From Nemopilema nomurai (Eukaryota > Cnidaria > Scyphozoa > Rhizostomeae > Rhizostomatidae), in contig ML133461.1 of assembly GCA_003864495.1 (NCBI GenBank), forward strand, positions 1,332,414 to 1,396,413: a stretch of 64,000 nucleotides of DNA. The letters are read 5' to 3'. Position 1 is the first letter of the stretch. Every line of letters begins with the position of its first letter. The notes beneath the pieces were generated by a model that had not been told where the DNA came from, ran no database searches, and saw nothing but the letters and a program-made list of their open reading frames with translations. Below, in pieces: positions 49,079 to 62,874 of the stretch. The position numbers and the translations under genes were made by a program.

Positions 49079-51508
49079 TTAATTCCAGGCACATGTCCAT
49101 CTGTGTGTGACAGCTGTACAGCTCAATTAAATTTGGTTTGCTAGGCTTTGAGATAAGTGGATACTAGGAACATCTTCTGACCTCAAGCTGAAGACGAGAG
49201 CAGAGCTGCGAGCACACAAACTTGCTTACGTAGGAAGCCTCTATTTTCTTTCTTCGCATCAAGCTATACTACGCCAGATGACATCAACTTCCTTGATCAA
49301 ATGCGGAACAATAATGTTTCTGGTTTTCGGTAGGCAATAGCAGTACAGTTGCTTTCAACTATAAAGCAACACGCCCTGTCATTTGGTGTAATGTTAGGAC
49401 AATGAACCATAACAATTAGGAAGCATGAAATGAATTTTCGGACATTTTATAAGTGTGACAAATCCACCGGATCTGTAGAAATTTTCTTTCACATGGAAAG
49501 AAAGGACTAAAGACTCGTCAGATGCCAACATTTTCCTTTTTACTTTTGTATGAGTGTGTGAGCATTTTATATTCGGGCTTGAAAGGTATAAGAGAGGGAA
49601 TGGGAGGGGCATATAGACTTGCAACTAATGCAACAAATTAGTTTTAACTTGTTAATAAAAGAAATCCATAACGATATCCAATCATCTTTGCGTATTTTTT
49701 GTTAAATATTAATACATTAAAGACAGAAGCGCGTCGTCAAATTTGCTACATTCTCTTCTTTTCTTCTTGGGCTTTATTTTTCACTGCGAGGATATTAATA
49801 AATGCCTCAAATACGCATCTGTAAGCCCCCTCTATGTTTTTGTACGATAAATAAATCACAGTTGTTAACACAAATACATTTTCTACCACGCTTGCTGCTT
49901 CCTTTGGATTCAAACTTAAATGCAAATACAAAGAATAAAGAAATTCGTGAACAAGAGCCAGGAGGCCTTAATTATCAAAAGAATTCAGGGCGAAAAGGAA
50001 GCAGTAAATTCATAGAACTTGGCTTTGCAATGGTGTCACAGAAGCCTGTCATCATAATGTCTACGTATTAAGTTTCAGGGCATGCGAGGCATGAGGCATT
50101 AGAAGATATCAGGAAATTTCTTTATGATCTGCTTTATGATTTCAACCGAGATCTGTTTGAAAGAGAGTGAAAGACTTGTATAATTGAAAATGTGAAGTGT
50201 TAAGATGTCAAGAGAAAATATTAAGAATTGTGAAGTGTCATCGCTTCATGAATCATTAAAGTTATTCCCTGGAACAACCGAGGACCGTTGAATTCGGGAT
50301 TAACCAAATTCTTTGTAGGCCTTAATTTGCTCGGGTTTGTCCCTTAATGAAATGAATCCTTTGTTTCAAATCACATGACCATTTTGATATAGAACTGATA
50401 ACAAGACTGCTTGCTAAGCTCTATCGCCTGAACAAAGGACCAACTGCCTTAGCTCAGGGCCTTTGGGGAAACTGCAAAAAAGAAACAACGAAAGAGGAAA
50501 ATAAAACAACAAATTGATAATGAATTTAAAGAAGCTATAACTGATAATAAAATAGTGGTGACCATGACCTCCACCCCTAGTGGTGACCCTGTAGCCACCT
50601 AGGCAAAGTCAAAATTATCCTCTTCCCAAGCATCTTAACTTGTTTAACAGTAGTTTTCTAGGCCAGTTTATTTCTTTCCAAAAAAAGCAGGCTGTTGTGG
50701 ATGCTTGAACATGTTTTCTGTGACAATATCAGTGACGCAAAACAACGCCATTAGTGCAAAACGCCTTTAAGGTTTGTCTTTTTAAATTGATAAAAAAATC
50801 ATACGTTCTAACTTTGGATTTTGGGAAAAGTTTTTGGTGAGGGCTCGGAGAACAACAACAACAGCAGAAAGAGCAACAACAGCAACAGTGAAATTGCAAC
50901 TCAAAATCGGATGCGTCTGGAGAGCATAAGAGGTGCAAAAGTTAACCAGGTACTCTTAAATTTAATAAATTGATACCAAGGTTTGATAAATTGTTATTGA
51001 CAAGCCTTGTTTTAATTCAACGTAGCAAATCGAATAAAATCTGTCCCTCTGAAATCGTAAAAATCACTTTAGGAAGAAATGTTATGCAATCTTGTCTACT
51101 TTTTTATATAACGACAAACAACCGGCCTAACTACTGAAGTAGTTTAAGAGAATATCAACTTTTGTCTACTTATTATCATATCTGAAAAACTTTGACAATA
51201 TTTGGTAGTTTGATTTTTGGCAAATATACAACCAATGGCTTTTTGGGGGAAATTGCAGGTGATATGTGTCTTTGTGATCAACCCACACGGTGTTTGCAAA
51301 AGACGCCATACATTTTCAGTTGAAACCTGATGACAAACCGTAATTGGCCCTTAGAAAGAATGCCTTCTTGGGTTAAAAGTGGTAGCAGGAAAGCTCTGAC
51401 TTTGGTTGTGATGCAGGATAAAATTTCAGCCTTGTATCATTCCATAAAACCTCATAGTAGTTCCTCTCCCTTTGATTTAATGAAGTTTCTTTATTTCTAG
51501 ATTCAAAG
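49079..51508. other. Intergenic DNA between LDAH and UQCC1
   Basis: No supported gene. A CAACAG-rich microsatellite-like tract lies at 50852-50890. The UQCC1 promoter or a leader intron (possible acceptor TTATTTCTAG at 51491-51500) is at the right end. Confidence 0.55.
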
Positions 51509-54500
51509 ATGGCATCATCATCATTGCTAAGGCCAATCATTGTTAGAGTTTCCTCCCATACTGCTAATAGATTCTCACTCTTAAAATTTTCAGTTAATGT
51601 GCCACAAAGTCTTCAATGCCTTCAATGTAAATGTTTGAGAAGATTTTCAAGTATAAGTAGGTCAAGCAATATATTGTATGCAAGATTTCTTCAGAGTGGT
51701 GGCAAGCAAAGAGAATTATCCTCCATGGTAAAGAGGAGCTTTTTGGATTTGTTTATTACTTTCTCTTAAATTTTCTTGCAAAATGGTAAATCTAAAATCA
51801 GCCCCTACTGAGAATGGCATGTGATTGTTCTTGCACTCTTGGCACATGCCTTTCTTCCCTTAACGCTTGTTCTGACATTAGCAAGATTTTTACTATCGGT
51901 CCATGATTTATAGGAAAACTTTCAAACTCCCATCATTTGTTCTTTGGTAATAATCAATTTCATCTGGTTGCATGGTTTCTGTTGCTTGCAGTTAAAATAA
52001 AAAGACATAAATTTTTGGTCTTTTCAGAAAGAAATATAGCTAACCCATATTCAATGGTTGTGGGTTGATTTTTGGCTTTTGTGAATAAGTTGGCCACATC
52101 AGTTGATTTCTTACTTTTTTAACAGCTTTGCACTAATTCATTGCATTTAGCATTTAAGGGAATTATTGCTGTGTTATGATTTGACATTTTCTTGTGACTT
52201 GAACCTGAATATCTGCACCAGTATTTATTGTCACAACCAACCAATATTATTTCAACTACAGTTAAAGTCCTGCCAGTAAATTGCAAACTTTATTGCTTAA
52301 ATATCTTATGACCTTTAGTTAGAAGTCCTGTTTTCAAATAATGCAAACAAACAAGGTTTAGCATTTTTTTAATATGAAGAAGATCACATATTTCATTTAT
52401 AATCACAGAGTAAAGAAGATGACCAAGCAATCTCTACACCGGTATCACTCAAAGAAAGATTATGGGGTGCTTTTCAACGCCTTGGGTGGTTTGCCACCAG
52501 AAGCTCGGTAAGAGTGATTAGGGTTTGGAGGCCATAAGAGTGCCCTGAACACATATAAATGATGTCACAAAGTGATGATGTTCTAAAATTTGATTTTTTA
52601 TAAAGCATGCAAGTTATGCAAATGTAGTACACTTGGGGGAAGGTGTATGCTTTTATAGTACACTTTCCTTTATTGATGTTGCATGAATTGATGTGAAATC
52701 CTGCATTTTGAAGGTTCCTAAAAGCTTTCTTTTTGCTTAAAGTTTTAAAAAACTTTCTTCTTTATCAGATTTTGCACTATAGAGCAAGAAAAATATATGG
52801 TTGTTGTACAGATGGAATTGATTACAAAGAGTTTTTCAAAGGTGCTCATATTTAATATAAAAAACTCAGCTATGTCAATAAAATAGATGAATCTTTTGTA
52901 GCAAAAATTTAGATGCATAAGCAGGCCTTCCTGGGAATAAATTAGCACACGTGTGGCATTTCGCACTCCTAGATTGTGGTAGGAGTGCGATGGAGTGCTA
53001 TTGGTACTTTTTCTTATTACTACAGATTTTCTGTTGCATACTATATAGAGCCATAAAAAATTGAATGTTTCTTATTGATTTTCATTTACCGGTGGTTTTT
53101 TAAAATTTTGAGCCTTCTACCGTTTAGTTTTTTGTAAAGCGGTTTCTCATAATAAGAGGAGAAAATGTAACAAAGTTTTGATTGTTCTTACAACACACAA
53201 TCAACCATTAAAAATAGTGTTTTAAAAACATGTGCGTGTCAATGCCGATCTGTGATAAAAACGTGGCGGAGCATCTGATTGGAAATTGCTTCAAAGTAGT
53301 CAAATAAAAATCTTTTCTGTTGTCTTTTCAAAAAATTAGAATGAACAGGAACTTGCTGCACTTCTGCACACTTCATGTTTACAATGCTGAAATTTTGAAC
53401 TTTCAAAACGTTGTGTAAAACTAGTCCCCATGTTATGGTCGTTTGGTCCGTGTTTTATTGTAAGCAATAATTGTCACAACGGTCCTCCAAAATGACGTGC
53501 TGGCACCGCATAATGTTTGACTCGAACAAAGTAAACATCAAAGCGTTACTGCCACCTTGTTAGTTCCCTGCGCTAATCAACATTTGCTTGCCACACTTCT
53601 GCCAACGATTCTGAGCCAATTGTTTTTAGCTCAATGCATGCAGCCTTTCTATGGCTGCAGGTAAATGGAAACCAGGTTTAAAAAACAAATGAATAATTAC
53701 AAAACAGGCGTGCGATTAAACACACTTCTCAGTGTGGGGAGGGGTGTACCAAGGTGTGCGAGTGCGATCGCACGCCTTTCCCAGGAAGGCCTGCATAAGC
53801 TCTAACTGCTTCAATCAGTAATCATGTTGACAGATTTATTTCGGTATTTTCCCATATGTTATATGCTTTAACTGATTTTGAAATATCTATCCTTTTTATA
53901 GTTTACCATACTATTTAAAAGACCTAGATTGATGCTTTTAATGACTGCATTATTATTATGTAGGATACAATGAGAAGTTGTTTTCATTTTCAGTTTGCAA
54001 TATGCCTGATACGTTCCAATCTTGGTTTCTCATCATTCATTTGCATGTTTGGTAAGAGCAATTGCATTATTCTATATTCAGAGAAAATAAATAAAAAGAA
54101 AATTTTTTTCAGAAAATTTGAGTTTTACTTATGGAATTAGATAATACATGTCTTTCATGAAATTTTTATTAGAATGAGATAATACTATTTTTCATCTTCT
54201 CATTATGATTTATGTTTCCTACAGCTTGTGATTTTTATTTTATTTTTCCAGGATGTGTTATGTTCGATTGAATTTATTTGAAGATGATGGTAGAGTTGTC
54301 AATCAAAAAATGGCAGAGTTAATGTGGGAAGATATTCGAGAGCGCATTAACCTTTTAGGGGTAAAAATCATATGCTGTTGATCTATTTTTTGATGTTTTG
54401 CATTTTTGATGTTTTGCATTTTTGATGTTTTGCATTTTTTGCTGTACCCTTTCACATTGAAAATTGCATGTTAAAGAAAGTAAATCTGCTACCAGTATGC

Positions 54501-56419
54501 ATTAATTGCTAGTATGAAAATACAAATCTGAATTGTTTGCCTTGATAGATTGAAGACACAAAGGTGAAAAAAGAAAGTTTCAAAGAATTATCAAAACAGT
54601 TTTATGGATTAACAATTGCATATAACAAGGTATTTTTTATCAAATTTTGCATGGTGATATTAAATATTAATTTCAAGTTCTAAGGTTAAATATAAGTTCT
54701 ATTGAGATTCTGTAATAAAAGCGTTTCCCTCCTGCAATCATACAAGAAATCTTTCCTCGCAGTATATTTTTCTTAGTGCGCTAGTGTCATTATCTCCAAT
54801 AATGTAGTGTTGTTATCTAGAATTTTATTTTACTCTTCTAAAGTGCACTATCTTAAGATAACAGTAGGCACGACACTTCTTCCCTAGAAAGAGACGACTG
54901 TGACATCCAATCAAGCCCCAGCAGGACAATGAACTTCCTTCTAAGAACTTTCACTACATATCCCATGAGCCAATGTGAAGGTTAACGTCGAACCTATGTC
55001 CACCCCCTCATGAGATATTGGATCCATAGCGGTAGTGACGTAACTCTTATTACCATTTATCGTAGGCATTTATGTCTGAGAATGAAAAAGACTTTGCAGA
55101 CGCCATATGGAGGTTGGTTCAATATCCAGCTATGAGTTCGACTTCTAAAAGATCGAGATTGTTCAATTAGTTTCACATCAAGAATACATCGACATTATGG
55201 TCAAATATGTGTTCTTCCGTTCTACGCTGCTGCTTCGCGCCAAATATTTGCCTTCGCATTTAGGTAGTATCAGTGGCAAATCAACCATCGATTCGATCTG
55301 GTCAATATTTTTTCTTTTTTGTCTTGTTTTTTTCATTAACCCTTCGGCGTTATGTTTCATCTGCCAGTTTATTTGTTTAATTTGTGAATGTATCTCAGTG
55401 ATTTTTTGTGTGAATCCAATAAACTATAAATGTTCGCTCACTACTGTATCCAACTTTTTCTAACTTAAGAGAATTCGCGAATGTATTCCGATTCAAACTG
55501 GTTCCTTTCCCGCCATGTTTACGTTAGTCTAACAGACTTAATTGTTTCGATATTTGATCCTACAATCAGTTAATTATGATTTTTTTTAAACTTCTAAACA
55601 GTGATAAGCCAAGTGAAATATCACCCGCTCGTAAAAGCCAACCAGAAGTTTCACCTTTTTTGCATAGTATAGAAATCTTGCTTCATCTTTTTTCAGAAAC
55701 ATTTTTTCCGAGAAAGGAAGCGAAAACCGGCAGAATTTAAAAATAATTTTGCAATACATTGACAGACAGGTAATTTTTGTTTTGATTTTTGGTGCACAAG
55801 CTTTTTGGTATACCTTGCACATGATAGATATTGAGATCAAATTTTTCTAAATTTTTAAGCGCTACCTATCTTTACCACCAAAAGTCGATCCACTGCAATT
55901 TATACTTATAGTCCTGAAACTGCCATCTTTTTTCGTAAAAGTGCATGTAATGAGCTTTGATGAAGATTCTTTTACCGTTTGTTATAAAGTACTCGATGCT
56001 GCAAGAGTAAGTTGGAAACGCTTAATAGTATGTAGAATTATAGAATCCAACGGCTCTAATTTGCTACGAAGTTTCAGCTGATTCCAATCTTTATGCAATC
56101 GTCAAACAACTATAAAAGCTGCTATATACTCTCTCACTCTCCCATCCTCACTCATTCTCTTTCATACTCTCTCTTTCCCAGTCTCACACTCCCTCGCTAT
56201 CTCACTCTAAGAGTGTATTATATCTAACTGTTATTTCTCTTAAAGTGTCAGGGGTTGCATTTCTTTATGCCTATTGTTAAGGGAAACTTTAGCGTAAAAC
56301 GAATTATTACTTTCTTTTAGATAACCATGCTGGACAGTATGACGAAGGAAGAACTTCTTGGAGTTGGAAAAGTGGATTGGATTCCTTTAAAAGATGTCTT
56401 AAAGGCCGAAAATGTGTGA
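51509..56419 (+). CDS. UQCC1: Ubiquinol-cytochrome c reductase assembly factor 1
   Basis: Nine exons: 51509-51727, 52409-52507, 52769-52841, 53994-54051, 54252-54360, 54549-54629, 55066-55112, 55697-55769 and 56321-56419, giving 285 residues (human 299). Orthologue of yeast Cbp3: with UQCC2 it binds newly made cytochrome b in mitochondria for complex III assembly. The first exon is Ser/Arg/Leu-rich with no acidic residue until near its end, as in a mitochondrial targeting peptide. The Cbp3/UQCC1 chaperone domain is recognised by MPDTFQSWFLIIHLHVWM (from residue 134), ELMWEDIRERI, ELSKQFYGLTIAYNKAFM and DFADAIWRNIF. All nine exons join in phase without a stop. A hAT element sits in intron 3. 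Confidence 0.92.
52923..53792. mobile_element. Non-autonomous hAT-type element in UQCC1 intron 3
   Basis: Ends are inverted repeats AGGCCTTCCTGGGAA (left; right end is its reverse complement with one extra change). They are flanked by a perfect 8-bp duplication GCATAAGC (52915-52922 and 53793-53800). Subterminal hairpins built on GAGTGCGA and CGCACTC words lie near both ends, as transposase-binding repeats often do. There is no transposase frame. Confidence 0.87.
54391..54440. repeat. 17-bp tandem repeat, three units
   Basis: Three head-to-tail copies of TGATGTTTTGCATTTTT in the UQCC1 intron after 54360. Confidence 0.93.
56130..56210. repeat. Pyrimidine-rich CTCTC/CACTC tract
   Basis: Imperfect microsatellite of CTCTCACTCTC-like words in the last UQCC1 intron, about 110 bp before the final acceptor. 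Confidence 0.8.
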
Positions 56420-57800
56420 TATTTATTCATGTCTTAATTGTATTAATTAAGATGATTATTAAGATTGAGACTTGTTTTATCTTTTATGCCAGTTGTCAGC
56501 ATTTTCTTACATTTTGAATTCCTTACTTAAAAGTGGGACTTTGAAAGAGCTCCAAGTTCTCACGGTAGTTATCCCCCAATGCCTTTGCTTCATTGAAGAT
56601 CACGGAAAGGGTTTACATCGCCTCATTTCACGTCAAAGTAAAGATCGCGTTTCTCTTAAGAATATTTCATTTGAAGTTTGTGTGCATTTAATTTTGTTAC
56701 ATAATTAGCCCTCGTTAATACCAATTTCTTCACCGAAAAGATATATGAAGGTTTGAATTAATGAACCATCTAACCAAGTTTTAAATTGTTTTTATGCCAA
56801 AACCTAGATGAAGTAATAGGTAGCACGTTATCTTGTGCAAATATTCAGGAATAAACAGACATAAAACTTGATAATTTTACGTTTTTTTCACATGATTTGT
56901 AAGCTTCATTTTTTGCTTGTGACAACACTATAGAGTTTTGTTTTTTATTTTCATGAATGAAATTGGTCATTAAGTTCCTTCGCATCCATTGCTTGAAGTT
57001 TGTCATTAAATCACATCACTAAAAGCTGGGTCCAGGCTTCTTCTACCCTGAAGCAAATATTGTCAACTGATAACGGCCAATGTCACTGGGCTGTAGACTT
57101 TTCTCCATAGCCGTTTTACCAGCGAAGTTTTAATCGAAAGACTCGCACCAGAGTCTTTAGAGTCCTCTACGCAGACTAGGGAATTGAGAGAGAAGCTGCA
57201 CCCAGTAATCAAACCAATCAATTTGTAATATGTTTCTCCAACCGTCGAAGAAAGGAGTCTTCCAATGCTCTAAAAGACACTTCAATTGGAGCAAGCCCCC
57301 GGTCCGTTTACTTTGCTTAAAACATTTCTGGAAGACTATTTCCGAAAGTTTTATTCAGCAATGTATCACAACATTAAAATAACCGTGATATATTATCTAA
57401 AAAAAACTATTGAGTATTAACAGCAATTCGATGCAAGTGAAATAATCTATTGATAGTGCTAGGCTCAAAATTCCCTTGAATGACATTTTGGCATAAATAT
57501 ATTGTTGTGCATGATGCCTTTGCAAGAAAACAGGGTGCCGATAATGCCATTGAAATAGCACAAAAATCTTGCAAAATCTCTCGAAAGTTTCACATTTCAA
57601 CAAAATTTGTGCAAAGCAATTCATGAAATATATTACTACTAGAATCTTCTGGGATCAATTGTACTACAATAGTCTACACTATGCGTCCCATAAGCTTCAT
57701 ACCCCCCTCCCTTTGTAAGCGACCACCAGAATTCCCAGGTTCGACACGTCCTTGTTGCTGTGGCGAAGAAAATTGAAACCCTGGTTTCCCTGTTTTCAAG
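56420..57800. other. Intergenic DNA between UQCC1 and the TXNDC5-like gene
   Basis: No supported gene. Contains the UQCC1 3' untranslated region and the downstream gene's promoter. Confidence 0.6.
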
Positions 57801-60800
57801 ATGGACGTTGTTTTGATGGCAGGTCGAAGCATTCAATGGTTGAGAGTTTGCTGTATATTTCTGCTTGTGAAGACCTTGTTAGGAAGCATCAAGGCACCTG
57901 TATATAAAGAAAATGATTTCATTTCAAACGTACCGGATTCTCCGCATTTCGTTATGTTTTTCGCACCATGGTAAATGCTTTTCTTCGTATGCATATTATG
58001 ACAGGCGATTCTTTTACAAAGCACGTCTACTCTAAAAGTTTCTAGCTTTAGTAATTCAAAAGATTTATTGTTAATCTTCAGAAGGATGAAATATATTTAG
58101 GAGAACTTGAAATTGAGTTGCATAATGCATAATTAAGCTGCCTACAGCTTCAATTTCTTTGTCGGAATGCTCGAATGCTTTTATGTAAATGATGTTTTGT
58201 GCTTCAACAGGTGTAGTCACTGTGAAAGACTGTCCCCTTTATGGGATATGTTAGCAAGTCATTTTGAAATGAAAGGCTCATCAATAACTGCAGCCAAGGT
58301 ACTGCTTTCGTTGTCTGTTTTAGGAAATTTTTGTATTTTGGCGCTTCCAGCGAAAGCTGGAACCTTGAGGTCTTTAATATCATATTATGAGTGGTATGAT
58401 TGTCAAAGCAGTCATATCCATATGTAAAACCAAAATTTATTGCAAGAAAGGAAAATGATCTACGGAAAATATACATCCTTTTCATACAAGAAACTCTGAT
58501 GATGAAAACAGAGGAAAATCAGGCTTCCATTTCAGTGAACGTAGCGAGATTTCATTAATATAGCTGATAGTAAAGTTATGTTTTGTAAAGTTGGTTGGAA
58601 GAATATAAATTAAATTGAAGCCGTGAGACTTTCTAACTTTAGGTGGATTGTACCAAGGACACACACCTTTGTGCACAAGAACATATTAAAGCATACCCAA
58701 CGTTAGTAATTTTAATGCTCTTCTTTTTCTTGAATACATTACTTGCTGCCAATTTTTATCACAGATATATTACTTGTTTCATTACTAAATGTCATTTTGT
58801 CTTGAATTATTTAAAGGTCATGTAGCTATATGCAATTCAGTCAAGATTGATGTTCCATTTCTTAAGGGGCTTGGTGCCACCTTAATTGATCTTACTGCAA
58901 ACACCTTGTTCTCACAAAGTCCAAACTTTTTTAGATTGGGTATTTTTTCATCATTTTATTACTAATGAGATCAATTTGAAACTCACTGGTGCAGATATAG
59001 TGCAATGCCTTTCTGTCTTTACCTTTTTGAATATTGTTTACAATGGATTGAAAAAGTTTCTTGTCTAATCAGTCTTAGGTTTTTCAACAATGGACAGAAA
59101 GAGACATATAGAGGAAGCAGGGGAGTTCCAGAATTTATTGAGTTCAGTAATAAGCAAGCTTCCAAGAGTGTAAGTAAAAGCAACAAGAAAGCATTTAGGT
59201 TTCCAGTTTATTACACGAGGGATTGAAAATGTGATAGGAAAGCTAAAAAAATTGGCTGGCTTATCTGAAATTCACTTAACACCCTGCCAAGTCTTCATAT
59301 ATAGGATTTCCATCAGAAGCCAACAAGGCTGGTAAAAGGCCTGATGGCCTTTCAGGTCATATGAAGAGTTGCTTAAAAACTTTCATTTTTTCCTTTATTT
59401 GTATGTGCAGGTCATAATCCCTGTTTTTTGTATTAATTTGTACCAATGTTTGCAACAAAACTTTTGCTATTAAAGGAAGCTGTTCCAGACCCAACTGATG
59501 ATCTGATAATGGAACTGGACAAGTACAAATTTGAAAAAGAAATTCAAGAGGGGCTTAAAATTGTCAATTTTTTTGCTCCATGGTAAGATTTCTTTATTGT
59601 GATTTTTTTTAATGTAGTATAGTTTGTTTATGTGTGCCTATATAGCAAATATTGTTGTATCAATCTGAAGATATTGATGTCAACATTGTACTGCATTAGG
59701 TCAATTTTCCATTAATAAGCTGCATGCATGAATAAGCTTTTTTAAATTGATAAGGACCGAATGCAATCAGAATTATGTCAAAATTATGTATCAGAGACAT
59801 CTTTATCTTCATCTGTTAATTATCCAACTTAATAACTTAAGAAAACATCATGAGAAAATATCAAATATCAAAAATTATCCTTTCTGTGGACTATTGAAAT
59901 TTATTCCGTTTTTTTATTTGGGTAAAAAAGTCATAGTGTGTCCGCCAAGTGCTAATCTCATTCAAATATACAAGATACAAACTTTTTTTACTGACTTGGC
60001 AACAAGTCAGCAATACCTAGTTAAATTAGTGACAGCTTGGACCTTCCTTTGTTTCAACTTCATATGTATGTGTAAAAAAGAACTGGTCATATTGATAACA
60101 TCTTCATTCTATTGAGGCTCTGATTTGATCAGTAGCTGGGAATTCAAAAGTAAGAATGTTTTGATGCAGTCAAGTTTGTTTGTAGGTGTGCACATTGCAA
60201 AAGGTTAGCACCAATTTGGAAGCAACTTGGAAAAGTGTATCAGTACTCTCTTGATGTCCGAATACTTGAGGTAATCAGCTCTTTATGAAAGATAACTGAA
60301 TAGCTTTGAGATTTCTAAATAAAGACAGCAAAAATAGATAAAATTGCAGTCTAGGAAGATCTACTTGTTCATCTCTATTGACAATAAATGAAGAAGCCAG
60401 CAGCAAATTTCCATGTTTAAATTGCGTTATTAAAGGATAAAAGATAGTTAAAGAAAATGCTAGAAATATGAGCGTTGACTAGTGGCTAGATGATAGCTCT
60501 AGTTGATAACTGCTTAATGCATTCATTTTGAATGTGTTATTTATATTTTCACTATTTTTTTATATATTTGTATATATATATACTTTATATCTGTGTGCTC
60601 AGATGAATTGTGAAAAAGAAAAGATGCTGTGTAGGAAGTATGAAGTCAGTGGCTTCCCAAGTATCATTGCATTTGCAAATGGAGTCTGGGTGAGTCTGTT
60701 GCAATCAATCAAATAAACTGAATGACCTTATCTAGCCATATTACTGCCTTGTTCATTTACACACCCATCAGATTTCTTCTCTTGCTAAATCAATTTTCTA

Positions 60801-62874
60801 GCTCTTCCTGAATACACATGTTTCTACATCAGGTATAATATGTTATAAAAGGGGCTTTTTCAATAGCCATTCCCCAATAGAAATTCTTTATTAAGTCTCC
60901 CAATAGAGTTTTCTTCATTAAGCCTTTCAATTTTCCTTTCAATTTCAGAAAGGAAAGCATGAGGGTGGTAGGTCTATTGAGAACCTCAAAGAGTTTGTTG
61001 ATAAAATGATAGCGGAGTACAATGCTGACATTGAAGTGAAACGGAAAACAAAGCATGTTGATGAAATAGTGGATGCTAATCAAGAAACAACAGATGAAAA
61101 TTTGCCAGGCGATTTCAGTCATGTGAGTAGCGTGCTTTGTAACTAGCATTTCTCTTGTTGATCATTGCAAATACAATATAACTATTTTATCTCAGGTTCC
61201 CTCCCACTGACTGGACAGAGTATGCCTAGAAGTGCTATTGGCTTGCCCATTTGTTCATTCAGCTGGATTTCTGGTTTTTTCCAAGTCCACCCAAGATAGA
61301 TGTAACGCTGACACCTAATCTAAATAGGTTGCCATTGGAGGCCTTTCCTGTGATTGTGCCAAAACTTTATGTGAATGAATTTATGTAGACCTCCAAAATA
61401 AATCAGCAAATTTTTATGACCTGTCAGTCTAGGTGTTGCTCCTTCCTGCTATTTTGAAAGTCTGCAGAAAGAAACATTTTAGTTGATGGAAAAATATGCA
61501 GTTCATGGGCAGTCTTTGTGTATCATACATGTGTAAGCTTGTAATTTCCCGAAAGGAACTTTTTTTTAAATCTTTTCTGGTATTTTTTATTTTCATCTTG
61601 ATCTTTTGATGTGCCTTTTGTTATTAAAATATAGCCCCCTTCAAATGAAAATACTCCTTTTTTAGGATGTCATAAACATTGGAAAGGACATTTTCGACTT
61701 GACTGTTCAGAATGGGAAAACCTTTGTTTACTTTTTTGCACCATGGTAAGCATTATTTTAATTTTGTCAAGGAATCATTCCCATTTTACTGAAACAATAG
61801 TACTTGCTTCCATTGTGTCCTCTTTCAGCGTGTCTGGTGTTTGCCAGTAATTGCCCATTCATTTATACATGTCAATGGGATTTCTAGCTTTACTTTCTGT
61901 AAATTAAGGTTTTTTAACACTGTTCAGCGCTTTAGAATATATGTATATAGATTTTAACGCTCTATAAGTGCATTGTTAGTATTATTATTTCTATTAATTT
62001 AATGTCTAAGATATAAATAATGTCGATTTTCGTAGGTGTACCTACTGCCAGCAATTTGCTCCTGTGTGGAATGAGCTTGCAACCACTGTTTATAACGAAG
62101 GAATCATGGTCAAAATAGCCAAGGTTTGTTGGTGAAAACTTTGTAAAATTTGAAAACTTTTGAATTTTTATGCAGCAGATTCACATTATTTCGTGTACTA
62201 AAAATTCTACATTCTTTCTGAATCTTCTTCTGTAGAAGATCGAGAAAAGTAATTTAACTATAACAATGCTGCAAGTAAAAATTGTACAAATCACCATTGT
62301 TTGTTGTTTGTGCTATTGTATTTTATTTTAACTCCTTGAGAAACTGGGCTAGCTTTTCTGTTTCATAGCTCCTTTTTTCGCATTTGTGTCTCTTAGATCA
62401 AATTTCACGTAACTTTTTCCGGTTTCATGATGAAGTATGACACCTCTCCTAGTTATATAACGTGCAAAATAATTCTCAAATTACCTTCCAAAATGCAGGT
62501 AGATTGCACGAAAGAGATGATACTTTGTCGAGAATTGAAGGTATGTTGTTTTCACTTTTATCATCGGTCCTCATTACTTTACTGTAATCTTTAGTAGTTT
62601 ACTGGCAGTGCTGAATACGTGGGAGAGTGGGGGGTTGCATTTCGTAGCACTGACAGTGAAGTTGTCTTCCTGCATTACATGTAAGAAGCTTTGTACGAAG
62701 CTGGATAGTCTTGAAGGCATAAAAAATTAAAGACATCAATTCCTTCTCAAGATATCACAGTACCCATCGCTGTTGTTCTTCAAGACAAGATTGAGTTTCG
62801 AGCTGTACAAAGGCAACAGAGATCTGAAAAGCCTCGTGCAATTTCTTAAGCAGCATGAACACGACGAGTTGTAA
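57801..62874 (+). CDS. TXNDC5: TXNDC5/ERp46-like ER protein with three thioredoxin domains
   Basis: Twelve exons: 57801-57970, 58211-58298, 58643-58701, 59073-59169, 59476-59582, 60186-60270, 60603-60689, 60949-61122, 61666-61745, 62036-62123, 62499-62540 and 62752-62874, giving 399 residues (human 432). Oxidises or isomerises disulfides in ER client proteins. An N-terminal hydrophobic signal (WLRVCCIFLLVKTLLGS) is followed by three thioredoxin domains with active sites FFAPWCSHC (Cys58, Cys61), FFAPWCAHC (Cys175, Cys178) and FFAPWCTYC (Cys317, Cys320). Each has a cis-Pro motif (YPTLRFF, FPSIIAF, YPSLLFF). It ends in HDEL, an ER-retrieval signal. Each domain is cut by an intron inside the Trp codon before CxxC, which shows domain triplication with its intron. 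The vertebrate protein has CGHC three times. The start could also be the ATG at 57816. The last exon uses an AAG acceptor. AATAAA at 63030. Confidence 0.93.

Noticed and set aside
50729..50938. Cys-rich - strand frame
   Set aside because: Produced by a CAACAG microsatellite read antisense.
59747..60115. 122-codon + strand frame
   Set aside because: Lies wholly inside a TXNDC5 intron whose flanking exons join in phase; no domain.
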